Assembly (NCBI RefSeq): GCF_009389715.1
Contig: NC_052397.1
Location: 14,022,129 to 14,086,128, forward strand
Direction of reading: 5' to 3'
Origin: Phoenix dactylifera
Taxonomy: Eukaryota; Streptophyta; Magnoliopsida; Arecales; Arecaceae
Length of the DNA stretch: 64,000 nucleotides
The notes beneath the pieces are model-generated. The model did not search any database, had not been told where the DNA came from, and saw only the letters and a program-made list of their open reading frames with translations. Shown here piece after piece: positions 46,652 through 59,301 of this stretch (the stretch's first letter is position 1; each line of letters starts with the position of its first letter). The translations under genes and the position numbers were made by a program.

Positions 46652-47433
46652 TTCATACCCAACAATAATCCATACATACCTCTAGGTAAATCAATACACA
46701 ATTTTTAGACTATATTTTTTACCTTGACATATTACATAATCAGGTGATACACACCAAGCAAATTAATCATTTAGCAAGCCAATATATATTTTTATATAAA
46801 TCAATACATAGTTTTTCAAAATATTATTCATGAGTATTGGTATGCAGTTTTCTAATTTTGTTTTAAAATAAGAAATTATATACATACGATTCCTTAGATA
46901 ACAAACTCCTACGTGCAAAAATTCTAGAAAAAAAAAGAAAGAAGAATTTGGAGGAAGAAAAAGGGATTAAAAAAGAGAAGAAGGATTTTAGGAACAGAAT
47001 AGACAACTTGATATGAAAGAGGATAGGTTGAGACGCTTAATAAAAAGAAAAAAAAAGAATGCATGTAGTCTTTTTTTTTCGTAAATAGTCACTTTTCATG
47101 GGCGATCTCTTTTAGCATGTATAATATTTTTTTATTTTATTTTTGAATTATAAAATTAATGAATTCTGTTGCTGGAAGGAGTGATATTTTTATTTAATTT
47201 TTGGATTTTTTTTAACTAGTGCTCCAGAGGAACCGTTCCACCCCAAATAGGGCCCGCCTTGCATGATTTTTGTTCATATCGATCCCATCCCACGGATACG
47301 TAGGGGGTGACGTAATTGATGGGCCTCTGCATTGTGTGGAGGCTGACAAAACCCTCAAAGATATAGAATAATAGAAACATTGGCACCTTTTATCTGATCC
47401 ACGCCCTTTTATCTCTCCCATACCTCACTTCCT

Positions 47434-47468
<35 letters not shown>

Positions 47469-50400
47469 ACATGTTTTTGTAGTTTAGAAGTATGAGAGGT
47501 GAAAATGGAGAGCATGTGGTGCTGACGAATGAGAAGAAAAGATGTCGACATTACTCAATTGGAAGCCTTATGATGGGATCACGGATATGATATTTGATTC
47601 GCTGAAAAAAATCATCAAAATATATTTTTAAAAAAAAAGCCTATTCACAAAAATATAATATTTAAAAAATAGTTTTGATATTTTTGAAAGATAAAAAAAA
47701 TATTTCAGAATAATTTATATTTAGTTGAGCACCACTTTTTTTAAAAAAATATATAAATTATCTGTTATATTTTTAATAGAGAGAAATATTTTATCCATAA
47801 ATTTTGGTGGCTTAAAATAGTTTTTAGAAAAAATCTAATTTCCAACCGGTTTCCTCGTAGGTTTTTTTTTTCTTTTGGAAACTCCAATTAAATAAAAAGT
47901 TTTTTTTTATTTTTTTGTTGATAAATTTTTCTTTTTATTTTTTGCAAACCAAACAAATTCTGACAAATTCTCATGAGAGAGACAGAAGAACCTGCACTAG
48001 TCTTATTTTGGCCCATCAAATATAATAGTTATTATTGGTTGCAATATGAACTACATTATATATTAGAAAAATATATCATGATACCACAAAAAAAATTTAT
48101 ATAATTAAATGAGATATTACTCACTAAGCAACAATAATTTTTTACAATTTAATCAAGTAATTAACAAACAAAATAATCAAACAATTCAAGAGCAACACAA
48201 TTTTTTGACATGAAAAATCTTTCAATGTAAAGAAAAAATTCATAAAACCTAGTCCAGCCAAAAACTTCCACTATTTAGAATAATGAGATTATAATATTTT
48301 TTTCTAATTTAACTAGAAACTACACAAATATTAATAAGATTTAAGTTTTGGCAGATTTCAACAATAAATATTAAAATAGAGAAGGTATCTAAGCATTAAT
48401 GTTTCAAATAGTTAACAAAGAAAAATTTTAAAAAATTCGTTCAATCTGTAGCTGTCAAAAATAATATACTAAAATTATAGTCAAATTATAATAAAATTGG
48501 ACCATGTAGACTCACGGACTCACCGGTTGGTTTCTTCGCCATTACCTCACCTACCGTAAGCAGCGGTTTCCTTCTTATCCTATATTTTTTAAATTTAAAT
48601 AAGATGAGTCCCACGTAAGGAGCTGTAAGGTAAGCTCTGCATGGCGGAAGACGTGACGTGCACCAGCCGCCAACTAGAAATTAAGCGGGAAGCAGTTGGG
48701 TGTGTCACCCAATGAAGATATTAAATATATATCTTGGATTTTCATGCATGATTTCGGAGATTCTCTTAGAATCTATATATTAAGAACGCTACAAGAGTAC
48801 AAGTATGTCCGATTTCGAGCATATCTTATTGATATTTGCCAAAAACAATGTCACAATACTTTTCGTTTAAATTTCAGTAATGCCATAATCTCATAAAAAA
48901 GTAGCTCTTCTCTTGAAAGGATATATCAGTTGTTATATATCATTTATTTATTTTCTAGAATTAAAATATTTGGGAGTGAAATAATAATTATTATGGCAAA
49001 AATTATATTTTCATATTATATGCGATCAAATCTACCCAGCACCATGTTCTCACTACAAAAATGAAAAAAGGGTTAGGGAGTATGGCTACAAAGTCTTTGC
49101 ATAATATGCATGTGATTTTTTTTTTAAAAAGAAAACATATTCAAGAAATACTTATGATCATATGTTGAAAATCTTGAGGCACATCAATTCCATATAATTT
49201 TTTTGTTTTTCTCTCTTTGATGTGGAGCCTAAAACGGATGGCGAGGTTTCATGCTTTTGAAGATCGACCAGCTAAAAAACCAAAAAAAAATGCTATTATT
49301 CTTGTTTTAAAATTTTTTTATGTAGTTGGAAATTTATTATCCTGTCACTCCTGCCCTTTAACCACTACAACAATATTTTTGAATTCAAAATATCCATAAT
49401 AATTTAAATTGCAGTAATTATTTGTTTTGAAAGTGACAAATCAAAATATCACTATTTTTTTTTAATGTTATCTAATATTATATTGTTGCTTGCAAAAAAC
49501 AAGTAACATAACCCTTTGATTAAAACAATGTACAACAGCTGTCATCATTCATCGTTATCGTTAATTAATATGATTTGCAAGCTATTGTTATCATTACCTA
49601 GTACACTTGCTGAGTAAAAATTCTAATAAAATTCAATTAACAATAAAATAAATATATAAAGGTAAGGAAAAATTTGGCAGTTGACATTCATATACTTTGC
49701 TTTCCTACCCAACGAGCATGAAATGGCAAGTAAAATCTGTGCATGCGTACTACTTTTTTTCATACAAGGCGCCTGAAGGAAGTGAGCCATACAATGGGGG
49801 ATAGCACCTCCCAAGTATCCCTAACCTCAAACACTGATGAAGACCAGCATTTGATCCCTAGGGTTGCTTGATCCCAATTGCCAAGGACCACTTCTTATAA
49901 TCATAGCAGGTAGCAAAGCATATAATGGGCAAAGCTATCAAATATGCTCAGATTTTTCCAAACATTTATACAAACTAACTCGAGCCTTCCGAGTTGAGAA
50001 TATTAGGAATTGTCATAGGATTCTTCATCCCCATAATAGAATGAGACCATTGTGACCTGTAGAGCTCTAGCAAATGATTGTTGCTTCTATAGACAGAGGA
50101 TCATAGATTCAGTTGGCAACAATCACCATATGTGCATACATGCACACAGAGTAATATACAAGGTTGTAGTGGTGCCACTTAGACCTTTCAAAAACAACAC
50201 ACAACTAAGCTATCAGAATTTCAGAACAAACCTAACAATACAAATACAAGAAAATTGTGCCCCATTCTTCAAAAAATGTCTCATGCATCTAAGGTCAGGG
50301 AGTCCTCTTTAATTTTAAGCAGAGAAAATATCCTCATTCTCCTGATGTGCCCACTGAAAAAGTTATTGGAGCAGGCTGAACTTTAAAAGGCATACTACAA

Positions 50401-51550
50401 CTCATTTATAGGTAAATCTGAAAATTCTAGAATAGTGGCACAATGTCGATAACTACCAAGTTTTTCTCCAATAAAGCAGACCTAAGAAGAAGCAGAAGAT
50501 ATGGTCATTTTGAAATTGTCCTCTCTCTCTCTCTCTGGCTTTGCGCGCACGCGCACAATTGTGGAAAATCATGATAAAGGTGTTATTTTTTGTAATTGTC
50601 CTAATTTTACCATGCAATCCACCTCTTCAAAGTTCTACATGATGCATTCTATATGGCTAGACCCTTGTCATCTAAAACTTGGCAACATTACATAACTTAC
50701 TATTTATATTACACAAAGTCTTTTAAGGTTTTGTGGTGTTCTCATAACATCTAGTGAGAAGAGGAACTCTCACTTCATCCACATTAGTCCAACTATACTG
50801 TGATTCCTTTGTCTATCTGTTCATTATTTTCTAAACAAAGATCCAATTAAGAGGCAATTATCATACCGACTTTCTTGTGCCATCAATTTGATCTGAACTT
50901 AATTTTTATTTCCCGTTCCTATCAAAATAGGCCAATGCATGATTTAGAGATATTGGCTCCTTCCCAACCAAAGCCATATACCACAGTGCTAATTTTAAGA
51001 GCAATTTAAACTATGCACAGATTCTATTGTTTAGAGTAATCACTATTATTACCACAGTGCTAATTTAAGAACCTCCATAAAAAAAAAATTGACAGTGAAT
51101 TTATTCAATTAATCCACATTGTGCTTTACAACAATTTGCACACATCATGCAAAGATGGCCACGAGCCCATGTTATACAATGCTCGAGCAAAATATGACAT
51201 GAAAACTCCTATCAAACAATTGCAGACTCTCTTTCATGCAGAAACAAGATCTAAATCCATGAAAAAGGCACAAACTGAAGGATTAAATACATGGATAAAA
51301 GGGGATTGGAGCAAAAGAGAGTACCAGGGTACCAGCTACGGGAGCTGGAGGGTCTTTGTTCGCCAAGAAAAACGCAGGAATTTCAGTTGATTTCGCAAGT
51401 TCTCCGATTTGAGTCGCTCGAACACTTCCTCGAAATTGGAGACGGTCCCACGACGGTTTTGAGAGGCATGGTTTTCTTACTCTGTTTACAAACGGGAGCT
51501 GGAGGGATCTCTCTCTGCTTTTTTCTTCTTTTTTTTTATTTGGGTGGGGG
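46652..51550. other. AT-rich region without a supportable gene
   Basis: It contains a 30-base poly-T at 47,437-47,466, a CT run with alternating GC (50,521-50,556) and many short frames with no protein character. A GA/CT-rich, 5'-UTR-like stretch with a 28-codon minus-strand frame lies around 51,380-51,480, but nothing ties it to a gene. Confidence 0.4.
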
Positions 51551-51589
51551 GGGGCTCAGATCTGCACAACCAACCAATGTGGGACTAAA

Positions 51590-53420
51590 AATCCTCCTCA
51601 TGTTAAGATCCATTTTCAAGGCATCCTCATCAGGTCAAGATCATATTCAATTGACACGTTTAAGTCTGGCAGCATCATCAAGTTTAAGAGTCAAGATTCA
51701 ATCAACATATGTGTGATGGAACGAACACCTAGTCAGGTTAAGAGTCCAGGGCATTCCTATCATGTTAAAGAGTTGAAGTCCATATTTTAGGGGCATTCAC
51801 ATCAGTTAGCAATCCAGGTTCAATCAACATGGCTTACACCTTGTCATCCTTGACAAAGTTGAATTTGGGGGCGCCTTGTCAGATTCCAAATTCAATCAAC
51901 AAATTCATGGAATCAAGATCACCCTTAGGTTAAGAGTCTAGTTTCAATCAACATGTTTGGGCCTAGATATCCTTATCAGGTTAAAGGTCCATATACTAGG
52001 CATCCATTAGGTTAAGGTTCACTCTTGTATGGCTCCACATAAGCCTCGGGCATGCTCTCCTCAAGTTTAAGACTCCAAATCCAATAAATACCTACAGACT
52101 AAAATCCTGTTTGGGGAGCTGTTAGTAGTAGAGCTTTTGGAAGTAGAGATATTGGAAGTAGAGCAGTCTGAAGCAGAGTGTTTATAAAAGCTGTTTGCTG
52201 TTTGGTAACTACATTTCCAAAGTACTGTGACACTTTAATATGTATTTGGTAAACAAATTGAGAAAGTACTTTTGTGTGACAAAATGACCATAAAGGACAT
52301 TACCAGTATTATATGAACAGAGCATAATAAAATATAATATGTATTAAATACATAAATATATGATATAGTATAATATTAATGTAATATAATATAATATTAT
52401 TATATATAGTACTATAAACTTATGTATTATAGAATAATAATTTAATATAATATTAAATTATTTAACATAACATATCAATGTATTATGATATAATGGTAAA
52501 TATAATATTATATTTATAGTATAATACAATAATAAATATATAAAATATATATTTATTAGTGTAAACTAATTTTTCATCCTTTTATTGACCATTTATCTTC
52601 TAACAAATTTTCTAGCTAGGTGATAAAATTGGTTAAATATTTACTAATATTTTTATTTATTTATTTATTTATTTATTTAGATCAAATTATTTGCCACTCA
52701 CTCATTATTTTCTTTTTCTTTATTATTTATTATTTTATTTTATGAAATATAGAGGGGTCGCCGGCCATGGGTGGTGACCGGCATGGGTGGCTGCCACCGT
52801 GGGCAGCCATGAAGCTCCCAAAACAAAAACAAAAAAGAAAAAAAAAAAGAGGAAGAAGGAACACAGGCGGCGGCTTTTGAGAGAAAGAAGAAGATAGAGA
52901 GGGAGAGGGAGAGGGAGAGGATGGTGAGAGAGGAAGAGGGCGGGAATGAGGGTTTGGGAGGAAAAAAAGTGTGATTTAAATGGGGTATTTTGGGTGCCAA
53001 AAAACAGGCTTTCCGACAAAGCTGAAAACAACGTTTTCGGAAAGCTCCAAATTGAAACTTCTCCCCAAAAAGCTGGTTTTCAGCTTCCTTCAAAAGCTGA
53101 AACAGCTTTCCAAAAATTTTACCAAACACAATTTTTTATCTAAAAGTACTTTTGGAGGGCCAGAAAGTGCTTTTTGGCCCTCCAAAAGCTCCCCCAAACA
53201 GGGCCTAAGCCGTTACTCGCATAAGTGCTTTTCAAATCCGGTGTCTTCGCTAAGCTAAAGATTTAAAATCAAATTAAAACCCTATGGAATTAAACAAATA
53301 CTCTCATAGGTCTATTTTAAGCTTAGCATCCTTGCCAAGTTAAGGACCCATATGCAATCAATGCATGTCTAAGCATCTAATTCTAATTAAATCCAATCAC
53401 AAACGCTTGCACGATTTCAT
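51590..53420. repeat. Degenerate tandem repeat split by Harbinger element B
   Basis: Words such as CATCAGGTTAAG, AAGAGTCAAGATTCAATCAAC and TTCAATCAACATG recur with variable spacing from 51,590 to 52,099. Related text resumes after the Harbinger insertion, from 53,209 to about 53,420 (CTTGCCAAGTTAAGGACCC, GCAATCAATGCATG). This looks like a decayed satellite or LTR fragment. Confidence 0.45.
52103..53205. mobile_element. PIF/Harbinger-like non-autonomous element B, 1,103 bp
   Basis: TAA flanks both ends (52100-52102 and 53206-53208). The right end AGCTCCCCCAAACAGGGCC is identical to that of element A, while the left end (AATCCTGTTTGGGGAGCT) has mutated. About 230 bp at the right end and about 250 bp at the left align with element A. 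The GC-rich core is much shorter than in A and has GTGGTGACCGGCATGGGTGG. No transposase is visible. Confidence 0.8.
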
Positions 53421-53671
53421 TTAAGTCTCAATATTTTTTTGCAGCCGAAGTATCAAAATTCTATCAAATCTAATTACAAATACCATGATTGGTCTATTGT
53501 CAATCCTAAAAATTTCCATGCCTACATTATTCTTAGTCTACATGAGCTTTGGATTGAGTTTGCATTGATATTACTTTTAATATCTCCAAATATTATCTAA
53601 AAAGTCTAACTAAAAAATTATTATTTGAATTTTTTAATTCTATACAAATATTCATAATATCTCCTGTATAT

Positions 53672-53679
53672 ATTATATA

Positions 53680-53714
<35 letters not shown>
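53672..53714. repeat. AT-rich microsatellite
   Basis: Mixed AT/TATA dinucleotide repeats with interruptions. There is no coding meaning. Confidence 0.7.
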
Positions 53715-53805
53715 GAATTAGGATGATGGAGTCTCATATCCATATCCATGGATCCAAGTTCGGAGCCCAAGTTCGAACCCGGTCGGCAGTTTCGGGTATG
53801 GTAAT

Positions 53806-55156
53806 TGTTGCTGGAAATTGGACCCGGGGGCGCCGCGAACCGAGGAGGAGGAGCTCCGGGCGAACACTGACGGACGGCGATCCGTCGGCGAGCGGCGTCC
53901 TCCGGGGGGACCTGCAAGAAGCCGGTGGCCGGGCTTTTCCGGCGCCGGCCCTCCAATGCCTAAGTCAGAGGAGGGCTTAATTTTGGAGAAGAGAGAGGAC
54001 TGTATGTGAGGTCCGAAAAATCCCCTTGGGAGGGAAAAGCCTCTTCTCTTTTAGAGGGGAGAAGCTCCCCTTTTATAGGGAGAGTGGGCAGGGTTTACCT
54101 GTGATGTGACTGGGGCGAATTAATGGGTTACCGTCACGATTGGACGTGGGCGTGAAGTAATGAGTTGCCGTGGATGGGCCCGTTTCCCCATCATGGGAGG
54201 AGATGGGTGCAGCCAGAGCTTGCTTGAGGCGCGCAGTGCAGTACATTCTTGGGAATGATGAGGCGTTGACAGTCGTAGCAGAGTATGGTTCCCGATTAAT
54301 ATGTCGTGGCGTGGCCGGCAAGTAAAACATGGTGCGGGTAAGGGCCGGTTTGCAGGGCATGGCCGCAGCATATAGACGACGAGGTCGGCCTTCTGAGGTC
54401 AGCTCAGCCTTCTGGTCTCGTCCTACTGTGCTCGGCCTTCTGTGCTCGGCCTTCTGGTCTCGGGCCTGCTGTGCTCGGCCTTCTGTGCTCGGCCTGCTGT
54501 GCTCGGCCTCTGTGCTCGCCTTCTGTGCTCGGGCCTCTGGTCTCGGCCTGCTGTGCTCGGCCTTCCTGTGCTCGCCTGCTAGTCTCGGCCTTGCTGTGCT
54601 CGGCTCGGGGGGGGGCCTATGAGTTCGAGCACTTGGATGAGCTCGAGAGCCGGAAGAGCCCGAGCACTTGGATGAGCTCGAGAGCGGAAGAGCCCGAGCA
54701 CTTAGATGAGCTCGAGAGTGGAAGAGCCCGATCACTTAGATGAGCTCGAGAGCGGAAGAGCCGAGCACTTAGATGACTTGCATAAGCTCGACCTTCTGTG
54801 CTCGGCCTGCTGTGCTCGGCCTTCTGTGCTTGGCTTTCTGGTCTCGCCTGCTGTGCTCGACAGCCTCTTTGCTCGGCCTGCTGGTGCTCGGCCTTCTGTG
54901 CTCGGCCTTCTGGTCTCGGCCTCTGTGCTCGGCTCGGCCTATGAGCTCGAGCACTTAGATGAGCTCGAGAGCGGAAGAGCCCGAGCACTTGGATGAGCTC
55001 GAGAGCGGAAGAGCCCGAGCACTTAGATGAGCTCGAGAGCGGAAGAGCCCGATCACTTAGATGAGCTCACATAAGCTCGGCCTGGATGAGCTCGATCTTG
55101 CTGACGGATTGGATGCTATAATTGCATTTGTGGGGTGGTCCATTTTTCCACCAACA
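53806..55156 (-). repeat. 3' LTR of RT-1
   Basis: It ends in TGTTG...CAACA. It carries a TATA-like TTTTATA at 54071-54077 (reverse orientation) and a central block of short tandem repeats. Confidence 0.85.
54395..55075. repeat. Two interleaved tandem arrays in the RT-1 3' LTR
   Basis: Array one is made of CTCGGCCTTCTGTG and CTCGGCCTGCTGTG units. Array two has a 33-34 bp unit with GATGAGCTCGAGAGCGGAAG followed by AGCCCGAGCACTT. The order is one, two, one, two. The long Leu/Cys/Ser-rich frames across them are repeat artefacts. Confidence 0.85.
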
Positions 55157-55369
55157 CCTACCCCCCGACTTCCGAGTTCGAGCTGCTTTTTTGGCTCGGA
55201 CGAAGGAAGTAGTCCAGTCGTCGATCATCCTGTAATATATGCCCAAATATGTATAGAGATGTACGTGCCAAGTAGGGTGTACCCTCTCATGCAGTTGGAG
55301 TTAAGTGGCTCCAGGTTGACTCACGGCCTTCTTTGGCCTTGTCTGTTGGCGATCAAGCCGAAATCGAGC

Positions 55370-55680
55370 CGAGCTCGATATGTGGAGATCGATGGCCGAG
55401 CTGATATTCGGGGAGATCGAGGCTCGAATAGCGATGGAGATCGAGCCGAGCTCGAATAGTCGATGGAGATCGATGCCGAGCTCGAATAGTCGATGAGATC
55501 GAGGCCCGAGCTCGATTAGCGTGGAGGAATCGAGCCGGAGCTCGATAGACCTCGATGTCGATGATCGAGCCGAGCTCGATAGTGGATGGAGATCGGCCGG
55601 AGCTCGATAGTCGATGGGAGATCGAGCCGAGCTCGATAGTTCTATGGAGATCGAGCCGAGCTCGATAGTTGATGGTAGCT
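55370..55680. repeat. Tandem array in the RT-1 interior
   Basis: Units of roughly 35 bp contain GATCGAGCCGAGCTCGATAG and TCGATGGAGATCGAG, with small indels between copies. It lies just inside the 3' LTR. Confidence 0.75.
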
Positions 55681-56511
55681 ATACGTTAATCCTTTAACTG
55701 GGGGATCCGAGCTTGGTCGGGAATCCGGATCTTGAGACATACGGGAGATGACTTCATTCGTTGGCGATCGTGCGCCCTTATTTGGAGCGGGCGACGTAGG
55801 AGATAGAGATACCCGTAGTCGTTTTTTGATTCTCCGACCTGAAAATAGATAAAATATTGAAATTATTTGAAGCCAAAAGTGGCGTCCTGTACCTTTTGGA
55901 ATATATTGATGGCTCATGAGCTCCAAAGTCCCTCAGGACTTGGGCTCAGCACCGGCCTTCTTTGGCTCGATTTTCTGGGGAGGTGTTCTGCACTCGGGCT
56001 TCTGAGCTCGACGGCCTGCTTGAGCTTGTGGGCCTTTCTGTGCTCGGCGGCCTTCTGAGCTCTGGCATTCTTGACCTCGGCAGCCTGCATGAGCTCGGCC
56101 TGGAATGAGTCTCGGCGGCCCTTGCTGAGCTTGAGGCAGCCTGCATGAGGCCTTTCGGGCCTTGGATGAGCTCGGTCTGTCATGAGCCTCGGCCTGTATG
56201 AGCTCTGGCGGGGGCTTTTGTGATGGCGACGCTCTAAGGGGGAGCAACGTCGGCAGGGCGCTATTCCTAAGAACTTACGCCCTGTGAGGAGGGAGTACAT
56301 GCTGGTTTCTGCTTGCTTGCCGGGAAGACAAGAAGACTTAGAAAGAAATGGATTGTTAATGGCTGTACCCTTTGTCACAGAGGCTTACCAATCCCATTTT
56401 AAGCTCCATAAAACTCCTCTTCTTCCCAGAGCCTCAGCTTTTTATTTCCTTTTCCCCCCCAACTCATTGACGGTGAGCTTTAGCACTACTTATTTCTCAC
56501 TTGGTTTGCCC

Positions 56512-56814
56512 TCACATACGTCGTTGCAGCGGGAGCCATGCCTGATTCGAGATGGCTCGGGAGTCGGGAGAAAGTTTCTTCCTCTGCTTAACATGATCCC
56601 GTGGAGGCGGCACAGGAGGGGCCTCCACTTGTTGCAGGCTTTGGGCTGCAATGGCTAGCGCTCGGACTTGCTGCACTAGCGCATCGAAGTGCTCGAGTTG
56701 GACTTGTGGAACTTGATCTACCGGAGATCTTGGTGGTGAATTCTGGACTGAGTGTTTGGAACTTGGAGCATGATGCTGAGAGGCGTTAAAGACTCCTCTG
56801 CTCCTTAGTTTCAT
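56512..56814 (-). pseudogene. Truncated gag of RT-1
   Basis: The frame starts MKLRSRGVFNAS shortly after the primer-binding site. It matches the gag N-terminus of RT-2 (MKLRSKGASNAS), including EHFDALVQQVRALA against EQFDALVQQVQALA. After about 70 residues the similarity stops and the frame ends at residue 100. No capsid core or zinc knuckle is present. Confidence 0.7.
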
Positions 56815-56847
56815 GGCCGCAACTCGGGCCCTTCCTCTAGCGCCAAC

Positions 56848-58264
56848 TGTTGCTGGAAATTGGACCCGGGGCGGCCGCGAACCGAGGAGGAGGAGCTCCG
56901 GCGAACACTGGCGGACGGCGATCCGTCGGCGAGCGGCGTCCTCTGGGGGACCTGCAAGAAGCCGGTGGCCGGGCTTTTCCGACGCCGGCCCTCCGATGCC
57001 TAAGTCAGAGGGGGGCTTAATTTTGGGAGAAGAGAGGAGGGACTGTAATGTGAAGTCCGAAAAAATCTCCTTGGGAGGAAGGAGGCCCCCCTTCTCTTTT
57101 AAAGGGAGAAGTCCCCTTTTTAGGGAGAGTAGGCGGGGTTACCTGTGATGTGACTGGGCGAATTAATGGGTTACGCGTCACGATTGGACGTGGGCGTGGA
57201 GTAATGAAGTTGCCGTGGATGGCCCGTTCCCATCATGGGGAGGAGATGGCGTGCAGCCAGAGCTTTGCTTTGAGGCGCGCAGTGCCAGTACATTCTTGGG
57301 GAAGTGATGAGGCCGTTGACAGTCGTAGCAGAGTATGGTTCCCGATTAATATGTCGATGGCGTTTGGCTGGCAAGTGGTAAAACAATGGTGGCGGTAAGG
57401 CGGTTGCAGGGCATGGCCGCAGCATATAGACGACGAGGTCGGGCCTTCTGAGGTCAGCTCAGCCTTCTGGTCTCGTCCCTGCTGGTCCTTAGCCTTCTGT
57501 GCTCGGCCTTCTGGTGCTCGGCCTGCTGTGCTCGGCCTTTGTGCTCGGCCTTGCTGGTCTCGGCCTGCTGTGCTCGGCCTTCTGGCTCGGCCTGCTGTGC
57601 TCGGCCTGCTGTGCTTGGCCTTCTGGGTCTCGGCTTCTGTGCTCGGCCTGCTGGTCTCCGGCCTGCTGTGCTCGGCTCGGCCTATGGAGCTCGAGCACTT
57701 GGATAGCTCGAGAGCGGAAGAGCCCGAGCACTTGGATGAGCTCGAGAGCGGAAGAGCCCGAGCACTTGGATAGCTCGAGAGTGGAAGAGCCCGATCACTT
57801 AGATTGAGCTCGAGAGCGGAAGAGCCCGAGCACTTAGATGAGCTTGCATAAGCTCGGCCTTCTGTGCTCGGCCTGCTGGGTGCTTGGCCTTCTATGCTCG
57901 GCTTTCTGGTCTCGGCCTGCTGTGCTCGACAGCCTTCTGTGCTCGGCCTGCCTGTGCTCGGCCTTCTGTGTTCGGCCTTCTGGTCTCGGCTTGCTGTGCT
58001 CGGCTCGGCCTATGAGCTCGAGCACTTAGATGAGCTCGAGAGCGGAAGAGCCCGAGCACTTGGATGAGCTCGAGAGCGGAAGAGCCCGAGCCACTTAGAT
58101 GAGCTCAAGAGTGGAAGAGCCCGATCACTTAGATGAGCTCGAGAGCGGAAGAGCGCGATCACTTAGATGAGCTCACATAAGCTCGGCCTGTGATGAGCTC
58201 GATCTTGCTGACGGATTTGGGTGCTATAATTGTATTTGTGGGGTGGTCCATTTTTCCACCAACA
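56848..58264 (-). repeat. 5' LTR of RT-1
   Basis: It has the same termini and array order as the 3' LTR. The TATA-like box of the other LTR is altered here (CCCCTTTTTAGGG near 57,113), which may weaken promoter function. Confidence 0.85.
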
Positions 58265-58348
58265 GTAATTATTCCAAGAACCAGCCGACAATGCAAGATT
58301 GGGACATCTCGTTGCCACTCGGCCGGAGGCAAATCTTTGTAACGGTAC

Positions 58349-59267
58349 TGTTGGGGGGAAAAATGGACCACCCCACAAATACCAATTAAAGCACCCAAAT
58401 TCCGACAGCGAGCCGAGCTCGGAAGGCTGCCGAGCACAGCAGGCTGCCGAGCTCAGAAGGGCTGACGAGGCCGAGCTCAGAAGGCTGCCGAGGCGAGCTC
58501 CGAAGGCTTGCCGAGCACAGAAGGCCGAGCTCATAGGCCGAGCCGAGCTCAGAAGGCTGCCGAGCACAGAAGGGCTGCCTAGCTCAGAAGGCTGCCGAGC
58601 TCAGAAGGCTGCCGAGGCCGAGCTCAGAAGGCTGCCGAGGCCGAGCTCAGAAGGCCGAGCACAGAAGGTCGAGCTGACCTCAGAAGGCCGACCTCGTCAT
58701 CTGTATGCTGCGGCCATGCCCTGCAGCAGCCTCACCACACCATGCTTTGCTTGCCAGCCACGCCACGACATATCAATCAGGGAACCATACCCTGCTACGA
58801 CTGTCAACGCCTCACCATTCCCAAGAATGTACTGCACTGCGCGCCACAAGCAAGCTCTGGCTACGCCGCCATCTCCTCCATGATGGAACGGGGCCATCCA
58901 CGGCAACTCATTACTTCACACGCCCACGTCCAATCGTGACGGTAACCCATTAATTCGCCCCAGTCACATCACAGGTAACCCTGCCACCCCTCCCTATAAA
59001 AAGGGAGGCTTCTTCCTCCCGAGGGGGACGGCTCCTAACTCTAATTTTTCTGGCTTGGACTGCTACATACGAACTACATCTCCTTCTCCAAAATTAAGCC
59101 CCCCTCTGACTTAAGCATCGGAGGGCCGGCGCCGGGGAGCCCGGCCACCGGCTTCTTGCAGGTCTCCCGGAGGACGCCGCCCGCCGACGGACCGCCACCC
59201 GCCATTCTCGCGCCGGAGCTCCTCCTCCTCAGCCGACGGCCGCCCCCGGGTCCAAATTCCAGCAACA
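58349..59267 (+). repeat. 5' LTR of RT-2
   Basis: It contains an array of GCCGAGCTCAGAAGGCT units (58,410-58,680), the opposite-strand counterpart of the AGCTCGGCCTTCTG units of RT-1. A TATA box (TATAAAAA) lies at 58995-59002. Confidence 0.85.
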
Positions 59268-59301
59268 GTTGGCGCTAGAGGAAGGGCCCGAGTTCGCTAC
59301 C

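Larger units (their letters stand above)
53806..58264 (-). mobile_element. Non-autonomous Ty3/gypsy-type LTR retrotransposon RT-1 (minus orientation)
   Basis: The 5' LTR is 58264-56848 and the 3' LTR is 55156-53806; both have TGTTGG...CAACA termini. GTAAT is duplicated at 53801-53805 and 58265-58269. The primer-binding site (GTTGGCGCTAGAGGAAGGG on the minus strand) adjoins the 5' LTR at about 56,829-56,847. A purine-rich tract (CGGAAGTCGGGGGGTAG on the minus strand) adjoins the 3' LTR at about 55,157-55,175. The 1.7-kb interior holds only a truncated gag start. The LTRs differ in length (1,417 and 1,351 bp), mostly through array copy number. It depends on enzymes from elsewhere. Confidence 0.88.

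Noticed and set aside
49050..49400. Second CACTA element beginning CACTACAAAAATG at about 49,051
   Set aside because: No complementary terminus or 3-bp duplication was found to the right.
51380..51590. Possible minus-strand gene start with a USE-like TAGTCCCACATTGG complement near 51,573
   Set aside because: The frame stops after 28 codons, no TATA at the right spacing follows and no downstream exon could be supported.
54329..58070. Leu/Cys/Ser-rich and Glu/His/Arg-rich frames over the LTR arrays
   Set aside because: Periodic peptides mirror the tandem DNA units and occur on both strands.
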